A stretch of DNA of 64,000 bases from Mangrovicoccus ximenensis. Its GTDB lineage: Bacteria; Pseudomonadota; Alphaproteobacteria; Rhodobacterales; Rhodobacteraceae. This document shows positions 9,394 to 17,957 of the stretch, in pieces. Numbering within the stretch: the first letter of the stretch is position 1; every line of letters starts with the position of its first letter. A model generated the notes under the pieces. The model saw only the letters and a list, made by a program, of their open reading frames with translations, had not been told where the DNA came from and did no database searches. Location: positions 1,024,486-1,088,485 of the forward strand of contig NZ_QBKZ01000001.1 in the NCBI RefSeq assembly GCF_003056725.1, in the 5' to 3' direction. Both the position numbers and the translations under genes were made by a program.

Positions 9394-9915
9394 TCAGCGG
9401 TCTCCGTTCTTGCGGAAGCTGACGATCAGCTTCTCGACCAGGAAGAGGCCCAGCACGGCAAAGCCCGCGGGCATCAGGAGCTGCGGGATCCAGACCGGCG
9501 TGCGCAGCACGCTGGAGGAGACCTTGCCGCGGTCGAGCGAGCTGGCCATCGTGCCCCAGGTCTTCCAGACCAGGATCGCGCAGATCGCCAGCCCCAGCAG
9601 CGCAAAGCCGCGCAGCGCCCATTTGCGGGCGCCTTCCGGCAGGGTGTTGTAGAGGAAATCGACGCGGAACAGCGCTTCGCTGCGCAGCGCCAGCGCCGCG
9701 CCGAAGAAGGTCAGCGCCACCACGAGATAGCCGGTGACCTCCTCGACATAGCCCAGCGAGTGGTTGAAGAGGCCGCGCAGCGCCGCCTCCCCGCCCACCA
9801 GGATGACGAGCACCACCAGCACCAGGCCGGTGGCAACGCGGACGGCCTTTGCCAGGCCGTCGAAGAAGGGACCGGCAGAGGCCGGTCCGGTCGCATCTGC
9901 CGGTATCATCGTCAC
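9394..9915 (-). CDS. dctQ: TRAP transporter small permease (DctQ)
   Basis: 173 residues with four predicted helices, the usual size for DctQ. Typical features are G-Y-V-E-E-V-T-G-Y (residues 50-60) and F-F-G-A-A-L-A-L-R-S. It couples DctM to DctP. ATG 9915 overlaps the dctP stop (ATGA). No irregularities. Confidence 0.92.
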   Translation of the reverse strand: MTMIPADATGPASAGPFFDGLAKAVRVATGLVLVVLVILVGGEAALRGLFNHSLGYVEEVTGYLVVALTFFGAALALRSEALFRVDFLYNTLPEGARKWALRGFALLGLAICAILVWKTWGTMASSLDRGKVSSSVLRTPVWIPQLLMPAGFAVLGLFLVEKLIVSFRKNGDR

Positions 9916-10883
9916 TTCCCGATTGCGTTGCGCACGACCGAGAGCGCTTCGACGTATTCCGGGCCGTTCTCTTCAGCCCAGGATTCCCAGAACGGCGCCA
10001 GCTTGGCACGGGCCTCGCCGGCATCGCCGTCGCGCGCCTCGGTGATCGCCATGCCGGCCTCCTGCTGGGAGGCCTTCTGCACCAGCTCGTCTTCCGAGAA
10101 TTCCCCGGTGATGCGCGGGCCTTCCTCGGCGACGATGCTGCGCAGCGCGGCCTGGCTGGCCTCGTCGAGATCGCCGAAGGCGTCCTCGTTGGCGATGATC
10201 ACCGAGTTGCCGTAATTCACCGCGAAACGGTAGTTGTAGGGCAGGAATTCATGCCAGTTCTTGGCGCCGCCCGCGCTGGCCGTCACCACGCCGTCGATCA
10301 CGCCGCGCTCCAGCGAGGTCGGCACTTCGCTGCCCGACAGGGTGATCGGCGCGCCGCCGAATTCCTCGACGAAGCGGCCCTGCTCGGGCGAAGTCACGCG
10401 GATCTTGTGGCCCGAGAGGTCCTCGAGACCGTCCATTTCGAAGGTGGTGAAGAACACCTGCTGCGGGTAGCGGTAGCCGCCGAGCAGCACCACGCCCTGT
10501 TCGCCGAAGGCCTCGGCCAGGGTCGGCTCCAGCGCTTCGTAGGCCTTGGCCCATTCCTCGTCGCTCTCGATCAGCATCGGCAGGTTCAGCACGCGCGCCA
10601 CCGGCACGTTGCCCGAGAAGAAGAAATCGGCGGCGAAATCGACGATGCCGTCGCCGACTGCCTGGGTGATGTCCGAGGAGGCGATCTGCAGCGTCTTGCC
10701 CAGATGGATGTCGATCTCCAGCTCGCCGCCGGTTTCTTCCGCGACGCGCTCGGCGATGCGGTTCATGCCCTTCACGGCCGCCGTGGTGGAGACCGAGGAA
10801 TAGGTGTAGCCGGTCCAGTCGGCGGCAGCGGCGGCGGAGACGGAGGCCAGCAGCAGCGCTGCGGCGGTCAGGGTGCGGGTCAT
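9912..10883 (-). CDS. dctP: TRAP transporter solute-binding protein (DctP)
   Basis: About 323 residues with a Sec signal peptide (T-A-A-A-L-L-L-A-S-V-S-A-A-A-A-A cleaved near residue 20). It has DctP-family features: L-P-M-L-I near residue 105, G-H-K-I-R-V with the conserved Arg that usually contacts a carboxylate, and the G-V-I-D-G-V segment. ATG 10883 is preferred to a GTG three codons upstream because it starts the signal peptide cleanly. It is the first gene of the TRAP operon. The ligand is probably an organic acid, from the conserved Arg and the neighbouring lactonase and hydrolase. Confidence 0.93.
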   Translation of the reverse strand: MTRTLTAAALLLASVSAAAAADWTGYTYSSVSTTAAVKGMNRIAERVAEETGGELEIDIHLGKTLQIASSDITQAVGDGIVDFAADFFFSGNVPVARVLNLPMLIESDEEWAKAYEALEPTLAEAFGEQGVVLLGGYRYPQQVFFTTFEMDGLEDLSGHKIRVTSPEQGRFVEEFGGAPITLSGSEVPTSLERGVIDGVVTASAGGAKNWHEFLPYNYRFAVNYGNSVIIANEDAFGDLDEASQAALRSIVAEEGPRITGEFSEDELVQKASQQEAGMAITEARDGDAGEARAKLAPFWESWAEENGPEYVEALSVVRNAIGK

Positions 10884-10943
10884 GTCAGTCACTTTCTTTG
10901 ATCTTGATGCGGATCCGGCGGCCGCGGCCGCCGGACGGGCGGA

Positions 10944-11960
10944 TCAGTCGGCCGGAACGGCGGCCGGATCGAAACTCGCAAGCTGCGCGGCAACACAGTG
11001 GCGCAGCGCCGTCATCGCCCGGGACACGCCCTCGGTGCCGATGACGAAAGGGTTCGGCCCGTCGGGATCGTCGTCCATTTCGGCGATCTTGACGAAGGTC
11101 GAATCGAGGCTCGGGTGGTTCGACAGGAAGACGTCGATGCCCTCGGGCCCGGCCAGGCCGGCGAGGCGGCGCTGGCTCTCGATCATCGCGACGAAGCGGT
11201 CGGAGACGGGGCCGAAATTCAGCCCGTTGCCGCCCCAGATCACCGCCTTGTGCATCTCGTCGCCGTCGCGCACCGGCAGCACCGCCGAGATCGTGCCGTC
11301 GGTATGGCCGGGGGTGACGAGGATCTGCACGGAGGTGTCGCCAAGCGTCACCAGGTCGCCGTCATTGACCGTCACGTCGCGCTCGGGCGCCGGGCCCCAG
11401 AGCTCGTTGTCGAATTGCAGCTCGCCCGTCTCCATCGCCGTCCAGTCGATGTCCGACAGGATGATCTCGGCGCCGTATTTTTCCTGCAGGTAGACCGCGC
11501 CGCCGTAATGGTCGCCATGGCCGTGGGCGACGACGATCTTGCGGATGTCCGCCGGATCGCGGCCCAGTTCCTCCAGGCCGTATTCGACGAAATCGCGGAT
11601 TTCCTCTTCGTTGTTGAGCGCGTCGAAGAGGATGATGCCCTCCGAGGTCTCCAGCGCCCAGGCGCTGACCCAGCCGGTGCCGAGATAGAACAGGTTGTCG
11701 AACACCGCGGTCGGCAGCGGCGCGCCCTTGCCGATCAGGCCGGTCAGCGGGTTGCCGCCATCGACCGGCTGCGGCGGCGTGAAGGACTTGCCGATCTTGG
11801 CGCAGTGGCGCAGTGCAGGTTCCAGGTCCTCGCCGGCCGCGGCCTCTGCGGCGGCGACATGGAACGCGGACAGCTCGGGATCGCTTTCGGCCAAGGCCGG
11901 GCCAGCGAAGGCCACCGTCGCGCCAAGCGCCGCGGCCCGCCAAGCGGATGCGTGTTTCAT
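10944..11960 (-). CDS. Secreted MBL-fold metallohydrolase
   Basis: 338 residues starting at ATG 11960 after a strong GAGGAGGAG site. It has an N-terminal signal peptide ending A-G-P-A-L-A-E and the complete metallo-beta-lactamase zinc site: H-G-H-G-D-H-Y-G-G, a histidine in V-T-P-G-H-T-D-G, and a late His in L-S-N-H-P-S-L-D. The fold resembles subclass B3-like periplasmic hydrolases. It sits 60 bp upstream of dctP on the same strand, so it may generate the solute carried by the TRAP system in the periplasm. It should not be called a beta-lactamase without evidence. Confidence 0.88.
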   Translation of the reverse strand: MKHASAWRAAALGATVAFAGPALAESDPELSAFHVAAAEAAAGEDLEPALRHCAKIGKSFTPPQPVDGGNPLTGLIGKGAPLPTAVFDNLFYLGTGWVSAWALETSEGIILFDALNNEEEIRDFVEYGLEELGRDPADIRKIVVAHGHGDHYGGAVYLQEKYGAEIILSDIDWTAMETGELQFDNELWGPAPERDVTVNDGDLVTLGDTSVQILVTPGHTDGTISAVLPVRDGDEMHKAVIWGGNGLNFGPVSDRFVAMIESQRRLAGLAGPEGIDVFLSNHPSLDSTFVKIAEMDDDPDGPNPFVIGTEGVSRAMTALRHCVAAQLASFDPAAVPAD

Positions 11961-12027
11961 CGGTATTCTCCTCCTCGGGGTCTTCCATCGCGGCGGGATG
12001 TCTCCCCCGCCGCGGTCTTCTTCCCGG

Positions 12028-12324
12028 TTACTTCCAGGGGGTCTCGTTCCAGATGGACGCGGCCACTTCGGACTGCGCCGCCGCGATGGCCGCGTAATCC
12101 GCGCCCTCGGCGAAGACGATCGGGTTGCCCTGTTCGGCCATCATCTTCTGGAAGTCGGGGTTTTCGTTGACCGCGGCCAGCGCCGAGGTCAGCGTCGCCG
12201 CGACCTCGGGGTCGAGCCCGGCCGGCGCCACGACGCCGCGCAGCGAGGACATCGTCACGTCATAGCCGAGCTCGGCCGCGGTCGGCACGTCGGGCGCGAA
12301 ATCGGACCGCTCCCGGCCCTCGGC
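12028..12324 (-). pseudogene. Tripartite tricarboxylate transporter (TctC) binding protein, C-terminal fragment
   Basis: The last 98 codons of a Bug/TctC-family periplasmic binding protein: V-P-T-A-A-E-L-G-Y-D-V, L-R-G-V-V-A-P-A-G-L and a terminal helix. It is joined in frame to the alpha/beta hydrolase upstream, so a gene finder reports one 342-residue protein. The join is at about 12324, where hydrolase similarity ends without its C-terminal helix and TctC similarity begins in mid-domain. Confidence 0.75.
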
Positions 12325-13118
12325 TCCGGCCACGCGCTCGCGCCAGAGCGCCAGGCAGTCGAAATGCGCCGCGATGGCGCCGTCCGAGCCCCAGAGCGCC
12401 AGCATCGGCACGCTGCACTTTCCGGTTTCGGCATCGTCATGCGCGATGTCCTCGGTTGCCGCCGCGCGGTAATCCTCGCAGGCACCGCGGATCGCCGCCG
12501 GGTCGCGGAACGCGTCGAGATATTCCTCGAGCGCGGGGCGCGCGAAGGGCGCCATGCCCGCCGAGGCGCCGCCCACCTTGGAAAGCCAGAAGAAATCCGG
12601 GTCAGCCCCGATCAGCCTCTCCGGGAAGGGCGCCGGGCGGGTCAGCCAGTACCAGTGCCAGTAGTCATGCGCGAAGCCCGAACGCGCCTCGCGGTACATC
12701 TCGCGGGTCGGCGCGATGTCGAGCGCGACGAAGGCTGCGACCCGGTCGGGGTGGTCGGCGGCCATGCGGTGCGCCACCCGCGCGCCGCGGTCATGGGCCA
12801 GGATCAGGAAGCGGTCATGGCCGAGCCGGTCCATCAGCCGGAAGAGATCGCCGCCCATCGCCCGCTTGGTGTAGGCCCCCGGCCCGGGATCGGGCTTCCA
12901 CGACCGGCCATAGCCGCGCAGGTCGGGGCAGATGACGCGGTAGCGGTGCGCCAGCTCCGGCGCCACGCGGTGCCACATCGCCGAGGTCTGCGGATAGCCG
13001 TGCAGCAGCAGCAGCGGCACGCCCGCCCCCTTGCTGCGGGCGAAGACCTCCACCCCGTGGCCGAGATCGTGCAGCGCCGCCTCGAAGCCCCGGAAGAACT
13101 CCGGCGCCTCCGCCCTGC
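12325..13118 (-). pseudogene. Alpha/beta hydrolase (haloacetate dehalogenase-like), cut at both ends
   Basis: About 264 codons of an epoxide-hydrolase/fluoroacetate-dehalogenase-type alpha/beta hydrolase. It shows E-F-F-R-G-F near the start, the oxyanion segment L-L-L-L-H-G-Y-P-Q-T, P-D-L-R-G-Y-G-R-S, and the nucleophile elbow A-H-D-R-G-A-R-V-A-H with the catalytic Asp. The Trp/Tyr-rich cap (H-W-Y-W) is present. The C-terminal catalytic His region is missing because of the in-frame TctC join. No start codon precedes the domain after the upstream junction near 13118. Confidence 0.8.
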
Positions 13119-13955
13119 GGGTCGGCGGCCCGGTTGGCGCGGCCGCGGGAGGTCTCGATATCCTCGAGCGCGCGCATCGCGGCGCGCAGGTCGCCGATCG
13201 TCATCGACTCTTCCAGCCCCGAGCCGTCGCGGCCGCGCCGGATCGCCGCCTGGGTCACCGCCAGAACGAAGACCAGCACCGCGGGCAGCAGGTCGATCGC
13301 GATCGCCCCGGCCCAGGAGGGCACGAAATTCCCGGCATAGCGGATCACCGCATCTGCCGAGCTGATCGGCGTATAGGTCGTCTCCACCGGCTCGGGCAGG
13401 GCCAGAACCTCGGCGGCGGCGGCCTCCAGGGACTGCGCCCTTGCCCCGAGCGCGCCGAGGATCTGGCCGAGCGTGCTCTGCTGGTCGGCGCGGATGTCGT
13501 CGGTGCGGCCGTCGAGCTCGGGCAGCACCACCGAGGCCGACAGATCCTGCGCCGCGCGCTCGACGAGGGGCGCCACCGACAGCTGCCTGAGCGATGTGAT
13601 CACACCGGCAAGCCGAACGGATTCCTCGGAAAACGTGACCGAGCGCGCCTGCACCGAGCCCTGCTCGACCAGGAGCGAGCGCATCCGTCCGAGAATGGCG
13701 TTGCCCTCCTCGAAGGCAACGGCGATCGGTTCCTCCTGCGCGGCGATCTGCGCTTCGAGCGCGGCAAGCTCGGCGGATTTCTGGGTCAGCAGCCGGAACA
13801 CCGCGCCGCGCCCGGCGGTGCCCGAGAGGTTGCCGGCCTGCTCCTGCGCGCCGAGGTCGTCGAAAAGCTGGCGGGCGCGGGCGACGTCGCGGCCGAGACC
13901 CTGGGCCAGCACGGCGTTTTCATGGGCGCGCTCCAGCGAGGACTGGTAGTCCGGC
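13119..13955 (-). pseudogene. Membrane protein with coiled-coil stalk, C-terminal part
   Basis: About 278 codons. It starts in a helical, Glu/Ala/Gln-rich region (E-R-A-H-E-N-A-V, L-F-D-D-L-G-A-Q-E) likely to form a coiled coil, then one hydrophobic helix (I-A-I-D-L-L-P-A-V-L-V-F-V-L-A), then a cytoplasmic acidic tail with M-R-A-L-E-D-I-E. No family is recognised with confidence. It is joined at 13955 to the ExbB/TolQ start in another frame, and at 13119 it runs into the hydrolase. Both termini are artefacts of the joins. Confidence 0.45.
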
Positions 13956-14138
13956 CTGGCCCAGCACCCGTGCGAGGAAGCCGCGCGTTCCGCCGCGGCC
14001 AACCGCCTCCAGTTCGAAGACCGCGGCCTTCCACAGCACCACCGCCAGCGCCAGCACCGACAGCGCCAGCAGGATCGCCACCACCGGCCCGCCAAGATCG
14101 ACGAGCCCCGAAAGCCGCTCTGCCGCTGTGCCGATCAT
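13956..14138 (-). pseudogene. MotA/TolQ/ExbB proton-channel protein, N-terminal fragment
   Basis: ATG 14138 overlaps the stop of the upstream gene (ATGA). The 61 codons contain the first transmembrane helix pattern G-G-P-V-V-A-I-L-L-A-L-S-V followed by L-A-V-V-L-W-K. The channel-forming helices two and three are absent. Confidence 0.7.
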
Positions 14139-14533
14139 CCCAGAAGCTCCACGCCCTCGAGCCGCGACCGGACCTCCGGCAGGCCGCTGCAGGCCCCATC
14201 CGCCGCGGAGCGGCAGGTTTCCATGCCGTTGATAAGCACCCGCGGCAGCGACGCGCAGTCGAGCCCGGCCAGATCGAACTGGCGCACCCGCATCCGCCCG
14301 GCGGGCAGGTCGCGGAAATCAAGCAGCGTCATCTGCGCCACCGCGCCCCCGGCATCGAAGATCACGGCCTCGAGCACCAGTGCCTCGAGCCCCGGCGCGC
14401 TCTCGGCGGCAAAGCTGGCACGGCAGGCGCCCTCCACCTGCTCGAGCGCGTTCAGCTCCACCGTGGCAGGGGGCGTTCCGGCCAGCGCTGCCGACGCGGC
14501 CAGCAGAAGCGGGATCGGAAGCGTGCGGATCAT
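14135..14533 (-). CDS. Small secreted protein coupled to an ExbB/TolQ gene
   Basis: 132 residues with a signal peptide (I-P-L-L-L-A-A-S-A-A-L-A-G). The mature part is beta-rich with V-E-L-N-A-L-E, F-D-A-G-G-A-V-A and R-Q-F-D-L-A-G-L-D, and four cysteines that could form disulfides. Homologous short proteins precede ExbB/TolQ-like genes in Rhodobacteraceae; the function is unknown and a periplasmic accessory role to the proton channel is inference. Both ends overlap neighbours by ATGA. Confidence 0.7.
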   Translation of the reverse strand: MIRTLPIPLLLAASAALAGTPPATVELNALEQVEGACRASFAAESAPGLEALVLEAVIFDAGGAVAQMTLLDFRDLPAGRMRVRQFDLAGLDCASLPRVLINGMETCRSAADGACSGLPEVRSRLEGVELLG

Positions 14534-14925
14534 CGCGGGTTCTCCGTATCGGTCAGTTGGCGTGGCGGCGCGCCCTCGCGGTCGGAGCGGCCGAATTTCA
14601 GCAGGCAGCCATGGGGATCGGAGAGATAGAACTCGTACATGCCCCAGGGGCGCAGCGTGAACGGCCGGAAGCCCGGCACGCTTTTCGCCTGCCATTCGTC
14701 ATGAAGCGCGTCGATCCCCGCGCCGCGGATGTAGCAGCAGCTTTCCGTCGGGCGCCCGTCAGCGAAATCCGGCGGGCAGAAATGGAGCTCGATCGCGTCG
14801 CGGCGCAGGAGCAGGTAGTCCGGCCCCGCCGTCTCGGCGGAAAAGCCGAGCTCCCCTGTATAGAACTGCGCCGTGGCGGCCAGATCCGGCGATCTCAGGA
14901 TCGGGATAGTGGTGATGTCGGTCAT
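14530..14925 (-). CDS. VOC-family (glyoxalase/bleomycin-resistance-like) protein
   Basis: 131 residues, complete. Vicinal-oxygen-chelate fold: N-terminal I-P-I-L-R-S-P-D-L-A-A-T-A-Q-F-Y, a central metal-ligand region E-L-H-F-C, and C-terminal M-Y-E-F-Y-L-S-D-P-H-G-C-L-L-K-F. It resembles the bleomycin-binding subgroup, but the substrate is unknown. It is coupled by ATGA to the HmuV fragment upstream and to the secreted protein downstream, so an hmuV-VOC-exbB-type operon is the likely native context, fitting iron or haem uptake. Confidence 0.88.
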   Translation of the reverse strand: MTDITTIPILRSPDLAATAQFYTGELGFSAETAGPDYLLLRRDAIELHFCPPDFADGRPTESCCYIRGAGIDALHDEWQAKSVPGFRPFTLRPWGMYEFYLSDPHGCLLKFGRSDREGAPPRQLTDTENPR

Positions 14926-15408
14926 TCGGCGGCCTCCTCGGGCCGGTGAGCCGCCGCCTGGGGAAGGATCCAGGGCCCGCCCCGCGGCGGCGGCGTGTTG
15001 ATCCGCAGGCGGCAGCCATAGGCGGAGGACAGCGCCGCATCGGTCAACACCTCGCCCGGCGTGCCCGCCGCCGCCACCCGCCCGCGATCCAGAAGCGTCA
15101 CCCGGTCGGCATGCATGGCGGTCAGGTTCAGGTCGTGCAGCACCGCCACCACGCCGCCCCCGGCGCGGGCATAGTCGCGCGCAATGTCCATCACGACCAG
15201 CTGATGGCCGATATCGAGCGCCGAGACCGGCTCGTCCAGGAACAGCCAGCGCGGCTCGTCCGCCAGCAGCGGCTCCCAGATCTGCACGAGCACGCGCGCG
15301 AGCTGGACGCGCTGCTTTTCGCCGCCTGACAGGTCGTGGAACCAGCGCCCTTCGAAGCCGCCGAGCCCGACCCGGGCCAGCGCCCGCGCGGGCAGGCTTT
15401 CGGCTGCG
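14922..15408 (-). pseudogene. hmuV: Haemin ABC transporter ATP-binding protein (HmuV), C-terminal part
   Basis: About 162 codons with the ABC signature L-S-G-G-E-K-Q-R-V-Q-L-A-R, Walker B W-L-F-L-D-E-P, D-loop S-A-L-D and H-loop V-L-H-D-L-N-L-T. The extended W-E-P-L-L-A-D-E-P-R-W insert is characteristic of HmuV. The Walker A half is missing because the sequence switches at about 15410 to a forward-strand DUF4159 gene. HmuV energises haem import at the inner membrane. Confidence 0.85.
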
Positions 15409-15411
15409 GTG

Positions 15412-16218
15412 CCGTCGCCCGGAACACCCGCGGAGGACGGCGCGCGGGCGCAGGAGGCGGATGACGCAGCCGCGGTCGCGGCGACCGCCGAGGTGACGCT
15501 GGCCTATGTCCGCACCGGCGAGCCCCGCGTCGACGAGGTCACCCGGGCGGGGCTGGCGGGCCTGTCGGACGTGCTCTATGCGCGCACCTCGATCGAGCCG
15601 GCCGATCCGACCGAGGTCGATCTGGAGACCGACGAGCTGAGCTTTTTCCCGCTGATCTACTGGACGGTGACGGCGGACCAGCCGCTGCCCTCGGCCGGGG
15701 CCTATGTGCGGCTGAACCGCTACCTGCGGACCGGCGGCATGATCGTGTTCGACACCCGCGACGCCAATGTCTCGGGCTATGGCGGTCCCACGCCGGAAAG
15801 CCGCCGCCTGCAGGAGATCGCCGCCGGGCTCGACATCCCGCCGCTGGAGCCGATCCCGGAGGACCATGTGCTGACCCGTGCCTTCTACCTGATCCAGGAT
15901 TTCCCCGGCCGCTTCGCCGGGCGCGAGGTCTGGGTCGAGGCGGCGCCGCCCGGCGCGGAAGCCGTCGAGGGCATGCCGTTCCGCGACCTCAATGACGGGG
16001 TGACGCCGGTGGTGATCGGCGGCAATGACTGGGCGGGCGCCTGGGCGACGGATGACCGCCGCCAGCCGATGCTGCGCGTCGGATCGGGTCTCGGCGGCGA
16101 GCGCCAGCGCGAGGTCGCCTACCGTTTCGGCGTCAACCTCGTGATGCATGTGCTGACCGGCAACTACAAATCCGACCAGGTCCATGTGCCGGCCCTGCTC
16201 GACCGGCTGGGGAACTGA
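15412..16218 (+). pseudogene. DUF4159-domain protein, C-terminal part
   Basis: About 268 codons ending at TGA 16218. It carries the DUF4159 pattern: L-A-Y-V-R-T-G, L-S-D-V-L-Y-A-R-T-S-I-E-P, L-S-F-F-P-L-I-Y-W-T-V, L-R-T-G-G-M-I-V-F-D-T-R and G-G-N-D-W-A-G-A-W-A-T-D. In alphaproteobacteria this domain ends a large BatA-like protein of about 900 residues next to MoxR and DUF58 genes. The membrane and BatA parts are absent here. Confidence 0.8.
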
Positions 16219-16221
16219 GCC

Positions 16222-16340
16222 ATGGACCAGATCGTCTTCGCCCCGCTGGTGCCGCTTGCCGTCGTCTGGGTGCTGGGCGCCGCCGCGCTGGCGCTGGTGG
16301 CCTTCGCCGCCGCGAACCGGCTGTCGGGCTGGTGGCTGGA
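16222..16340 (+). pseudogene. Membrane protein downstream of DUF4159 gene, N-terminal fragment
   Basis: ATG 16222 is 3 bp past the DUF4159 stop. About 39 codons: one hydrophobic helix (P-L-V-P-L-A-V-V-W-V-L-G-A-A-A-L-A-L-V) then A-N-R-L-S-G-W-W. In related genomes a large membrane protein with a glutamine-amidotransferase-like region follows DUF4159. The reading then merges with a reverse-strand acetyltransferase at about 16340. Confidence 0.5.
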
Positions 16341-16602
16341 CATGGCGGATATCGGCCAGCCCGGCCGCGCGCCGCGGCGTCCAGCCCCCGGCCCCGATCA
16401 GCCGGCCGCCGCGTTCCATCACGTAATAGGTGCCGCAGGCCAGGAGCTTCGGCTGGGCCCGCGCGATCAGCGGCAGCGCCAGCACCATCACCGATGGCGG
16501 ATAATCGCCGCGCAGCAGCCGCGGATAGCTCTGCGCCAGCAGCGCATCGAGCGCCGCGAGGTCATCGGGCCGCGCCACTCGCAGCGTTCCCGTGACAGCC
16601 AT
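16337..16602 (-). pseudogene. GNAT-family N-acetyltransferase, N-terminal fragment
   Basis: ATG 16602. About 88 codons of a GNAT domain: L-R-V-A-R-P-D-D-L-A-A-L-D-A-L-L start strand and helix, the Y-Y-V-M-E-R-G-G-R-L-I-G-A-G-G-W-T strand, then D-I-R-H-V. The acetyl-CoA-binding R/Q-x-x-G-x-G/A loop is missing. Confidence 0.7.
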
Positions 16603-16619
16603 GCAAGGTCCCCCCGAAA

Positions 16620-16654
16620 CGACAAGAGCCGCACCCGAAGGTACGGCCCTGTCA
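16620..16654 (-). terminator. Imperfect hairpin after rpmG
   Basis: Inverted repeat GACAAGAGCCG / CGGCCCTGTC with small mismatches, 20 bp past the L33 stop on the reverse strand. No strong T-run follows. Confidence 0.4.
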
Positions 16655-16673
16655 TCCAGCGGGAAAGGCGATC

Positions 16674-16841
16674 TTACTTGATCTTGCCTTCCTTGTACTC
16701 CACGTGCTTGCGAACAACGGGGTCGTACTTCTTGATGACCATTTTCTCGGTCATGGTACGGGCGTTTTTCTTCGTGACGTAGAAATGCCCGGTCCCCGCG
16801 CTGGAGTTCAGGCGGATCTTGATAGTGGTCGGCTTCGCCAT
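16674..16841 (-). CDS. rpmG: 50S ribosomal protein L33
   Basis: Complete 55-residue protein, the standard size. It starts [11 protein letters not shown] and has [12 protein letters not shown] and [12 protein letters not shown]. It lacks the Cys pairs of the zinc-binding L33 form, so it is the zinc-independent type. ATG 16841 is chosen over longer in-frame starts because of exact family length and an AGGAGACATG context. Confidence 0.96.
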   Translation of the reverse strand: MAKPTTIKIRLNSSAGTGHFYVTKKNARTMTEKMVIKKYDPVVRKHVEYKEGKIK

Positions 16842-17014
16842 GTCATGTCTCCTTCGGGGGTGCGGGCGCAGGGCCTGCACCTTGAAAAGCTGAGGCCCGC
16901 AAATGGACCACGCGCCCGCCGGAGTCAAGCACGGAAATTTCAAAAACCTGCATCTTGCGGAGGAGGCCGCAAAATGCTGCCCTCTGTCAACAGGAACAGG
17001 GAGATCCGTGACCC

Positions 17015-17152
17015 ATGACGCTCAGGGCTTTCGGCGGCGCCGCCGTGCTCATCCTCGCCGCTTTCGCCGCCTCCGCCCAGCAGGCCGCCGATGCAGTCGC
17101 TCCGGAACCGGCCGCCCCCGCCCCGGCGGCCTTCGCCGGGCTCGGGGCGGCG
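17015..17152 (+). pseudogene. Secreted protein, signal-peptide fragment
   Basis: ATG 17015 after GGGAGATCC. About 45 codons: a basic start, hydrophobic core (A-V-L-I-L-A-A-F-A-A-S-A), cleavage near A-S-A-Q-Q, then a Pro/Ala-rich linker. The frame is abandoned at about 17152, where an autotransporter passenger segment begins in another frame. Confidence 0.5.
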
Positions 17153-17880
17153 CCAGCGGCGGCGCCGGCGGCGCGGTCGATATCGCCCTGAGCGACAGCA
17201 CCATCCGGACCGGCCAGGCCGGCGGCGATGTGACCGACGCTTTCGGCATCCTTGCCCAGTCGGTCAGCGGCGGCGGCGGGTCCGGCGGGTCCTCGGTGGC
17301 CGATGCATTCACCGTGGCCGTTCCGACCGGCGAAGACGTGTCGTTGGAAATGAACGTCACGACCGCCGTCGGCGGCAGCGGCGGCTCCTCGCATGACGCA
17401 GAGGCAGTCACGCTGACGCTCGACGGCAGCACGGCGGTCTCGACCAGGGGCGTCTCCTCCCACGGGATCATCGCGCAGTCGGTCGGCGGCGGCGGCGGCA
17501 ACGGCGGCTCGGCCTCCACCATGTCCGCGACCGCCGGGGACGAGAACACGGTCAGCGCAGATATCGGCGTTTCGGTCGGCGGGTCCGGCGCGGGCGGCGG
17601 CGCGGGCGGCACGGTCGACGTGACGCTGGCGGATACGGCATCGGTCACCACCGCAGATGACTATGCAAACGCGATCATCGCGCAGTCGATCGGCGGCGGC
17701 GGCGGCAATGGCGGCGCGGGCAGCGTCAACAGCAAGCAGATCGGCAGCGGCTTCAGCCTGAATGCGAATGTCGGGGTCGGCGGGTCGGGCAGCGGCGGGT
17801 CGGACGGCAATGCCGTCACCGTCGCGATGGGCGATGCGACCCTGCTGCAGACGGGCGGCACCGGCGCGCCGGAAGGCTAG
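17153..17880 (+). pseudogene. Autotransporter-type Gly-rich passenger repeats, fragment
   Basis: About 240 codons of a beta-helical surface protein. Repeats carry I-L/I-A-Q-S-V/I-G/S-G-G-G-G followed by N/S-G-G at about residues 30, 105 and 180 of the fragment, alternating with D/T/S-rich strands. This repeat occurs in very large alphaproteobacterial autotransporter adhesins. Signal peptide and C-terminal barrel are not included; the apparent stop at 17880 probably lies just past the junction at about 17865. The 77 bp to the nitrilase stop hold nothing recognisable. Confidence 0.65.
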
Positions 17881-17957
17881 GAATGGCGGGTGGATCGCGC
17901 CACCGCGACCAGCAAGACGGAAAACCATTCCGGCAGCCCGACTATTTCAGAAGCCTG

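Noticed and set aside
17240..17720. GGCGGCGGC-rich repeats considered as a minisatellite
   Set aside because: They encode the A-Q-S-I-G-G-G-G-G autotransporter motif in a continuous frame.
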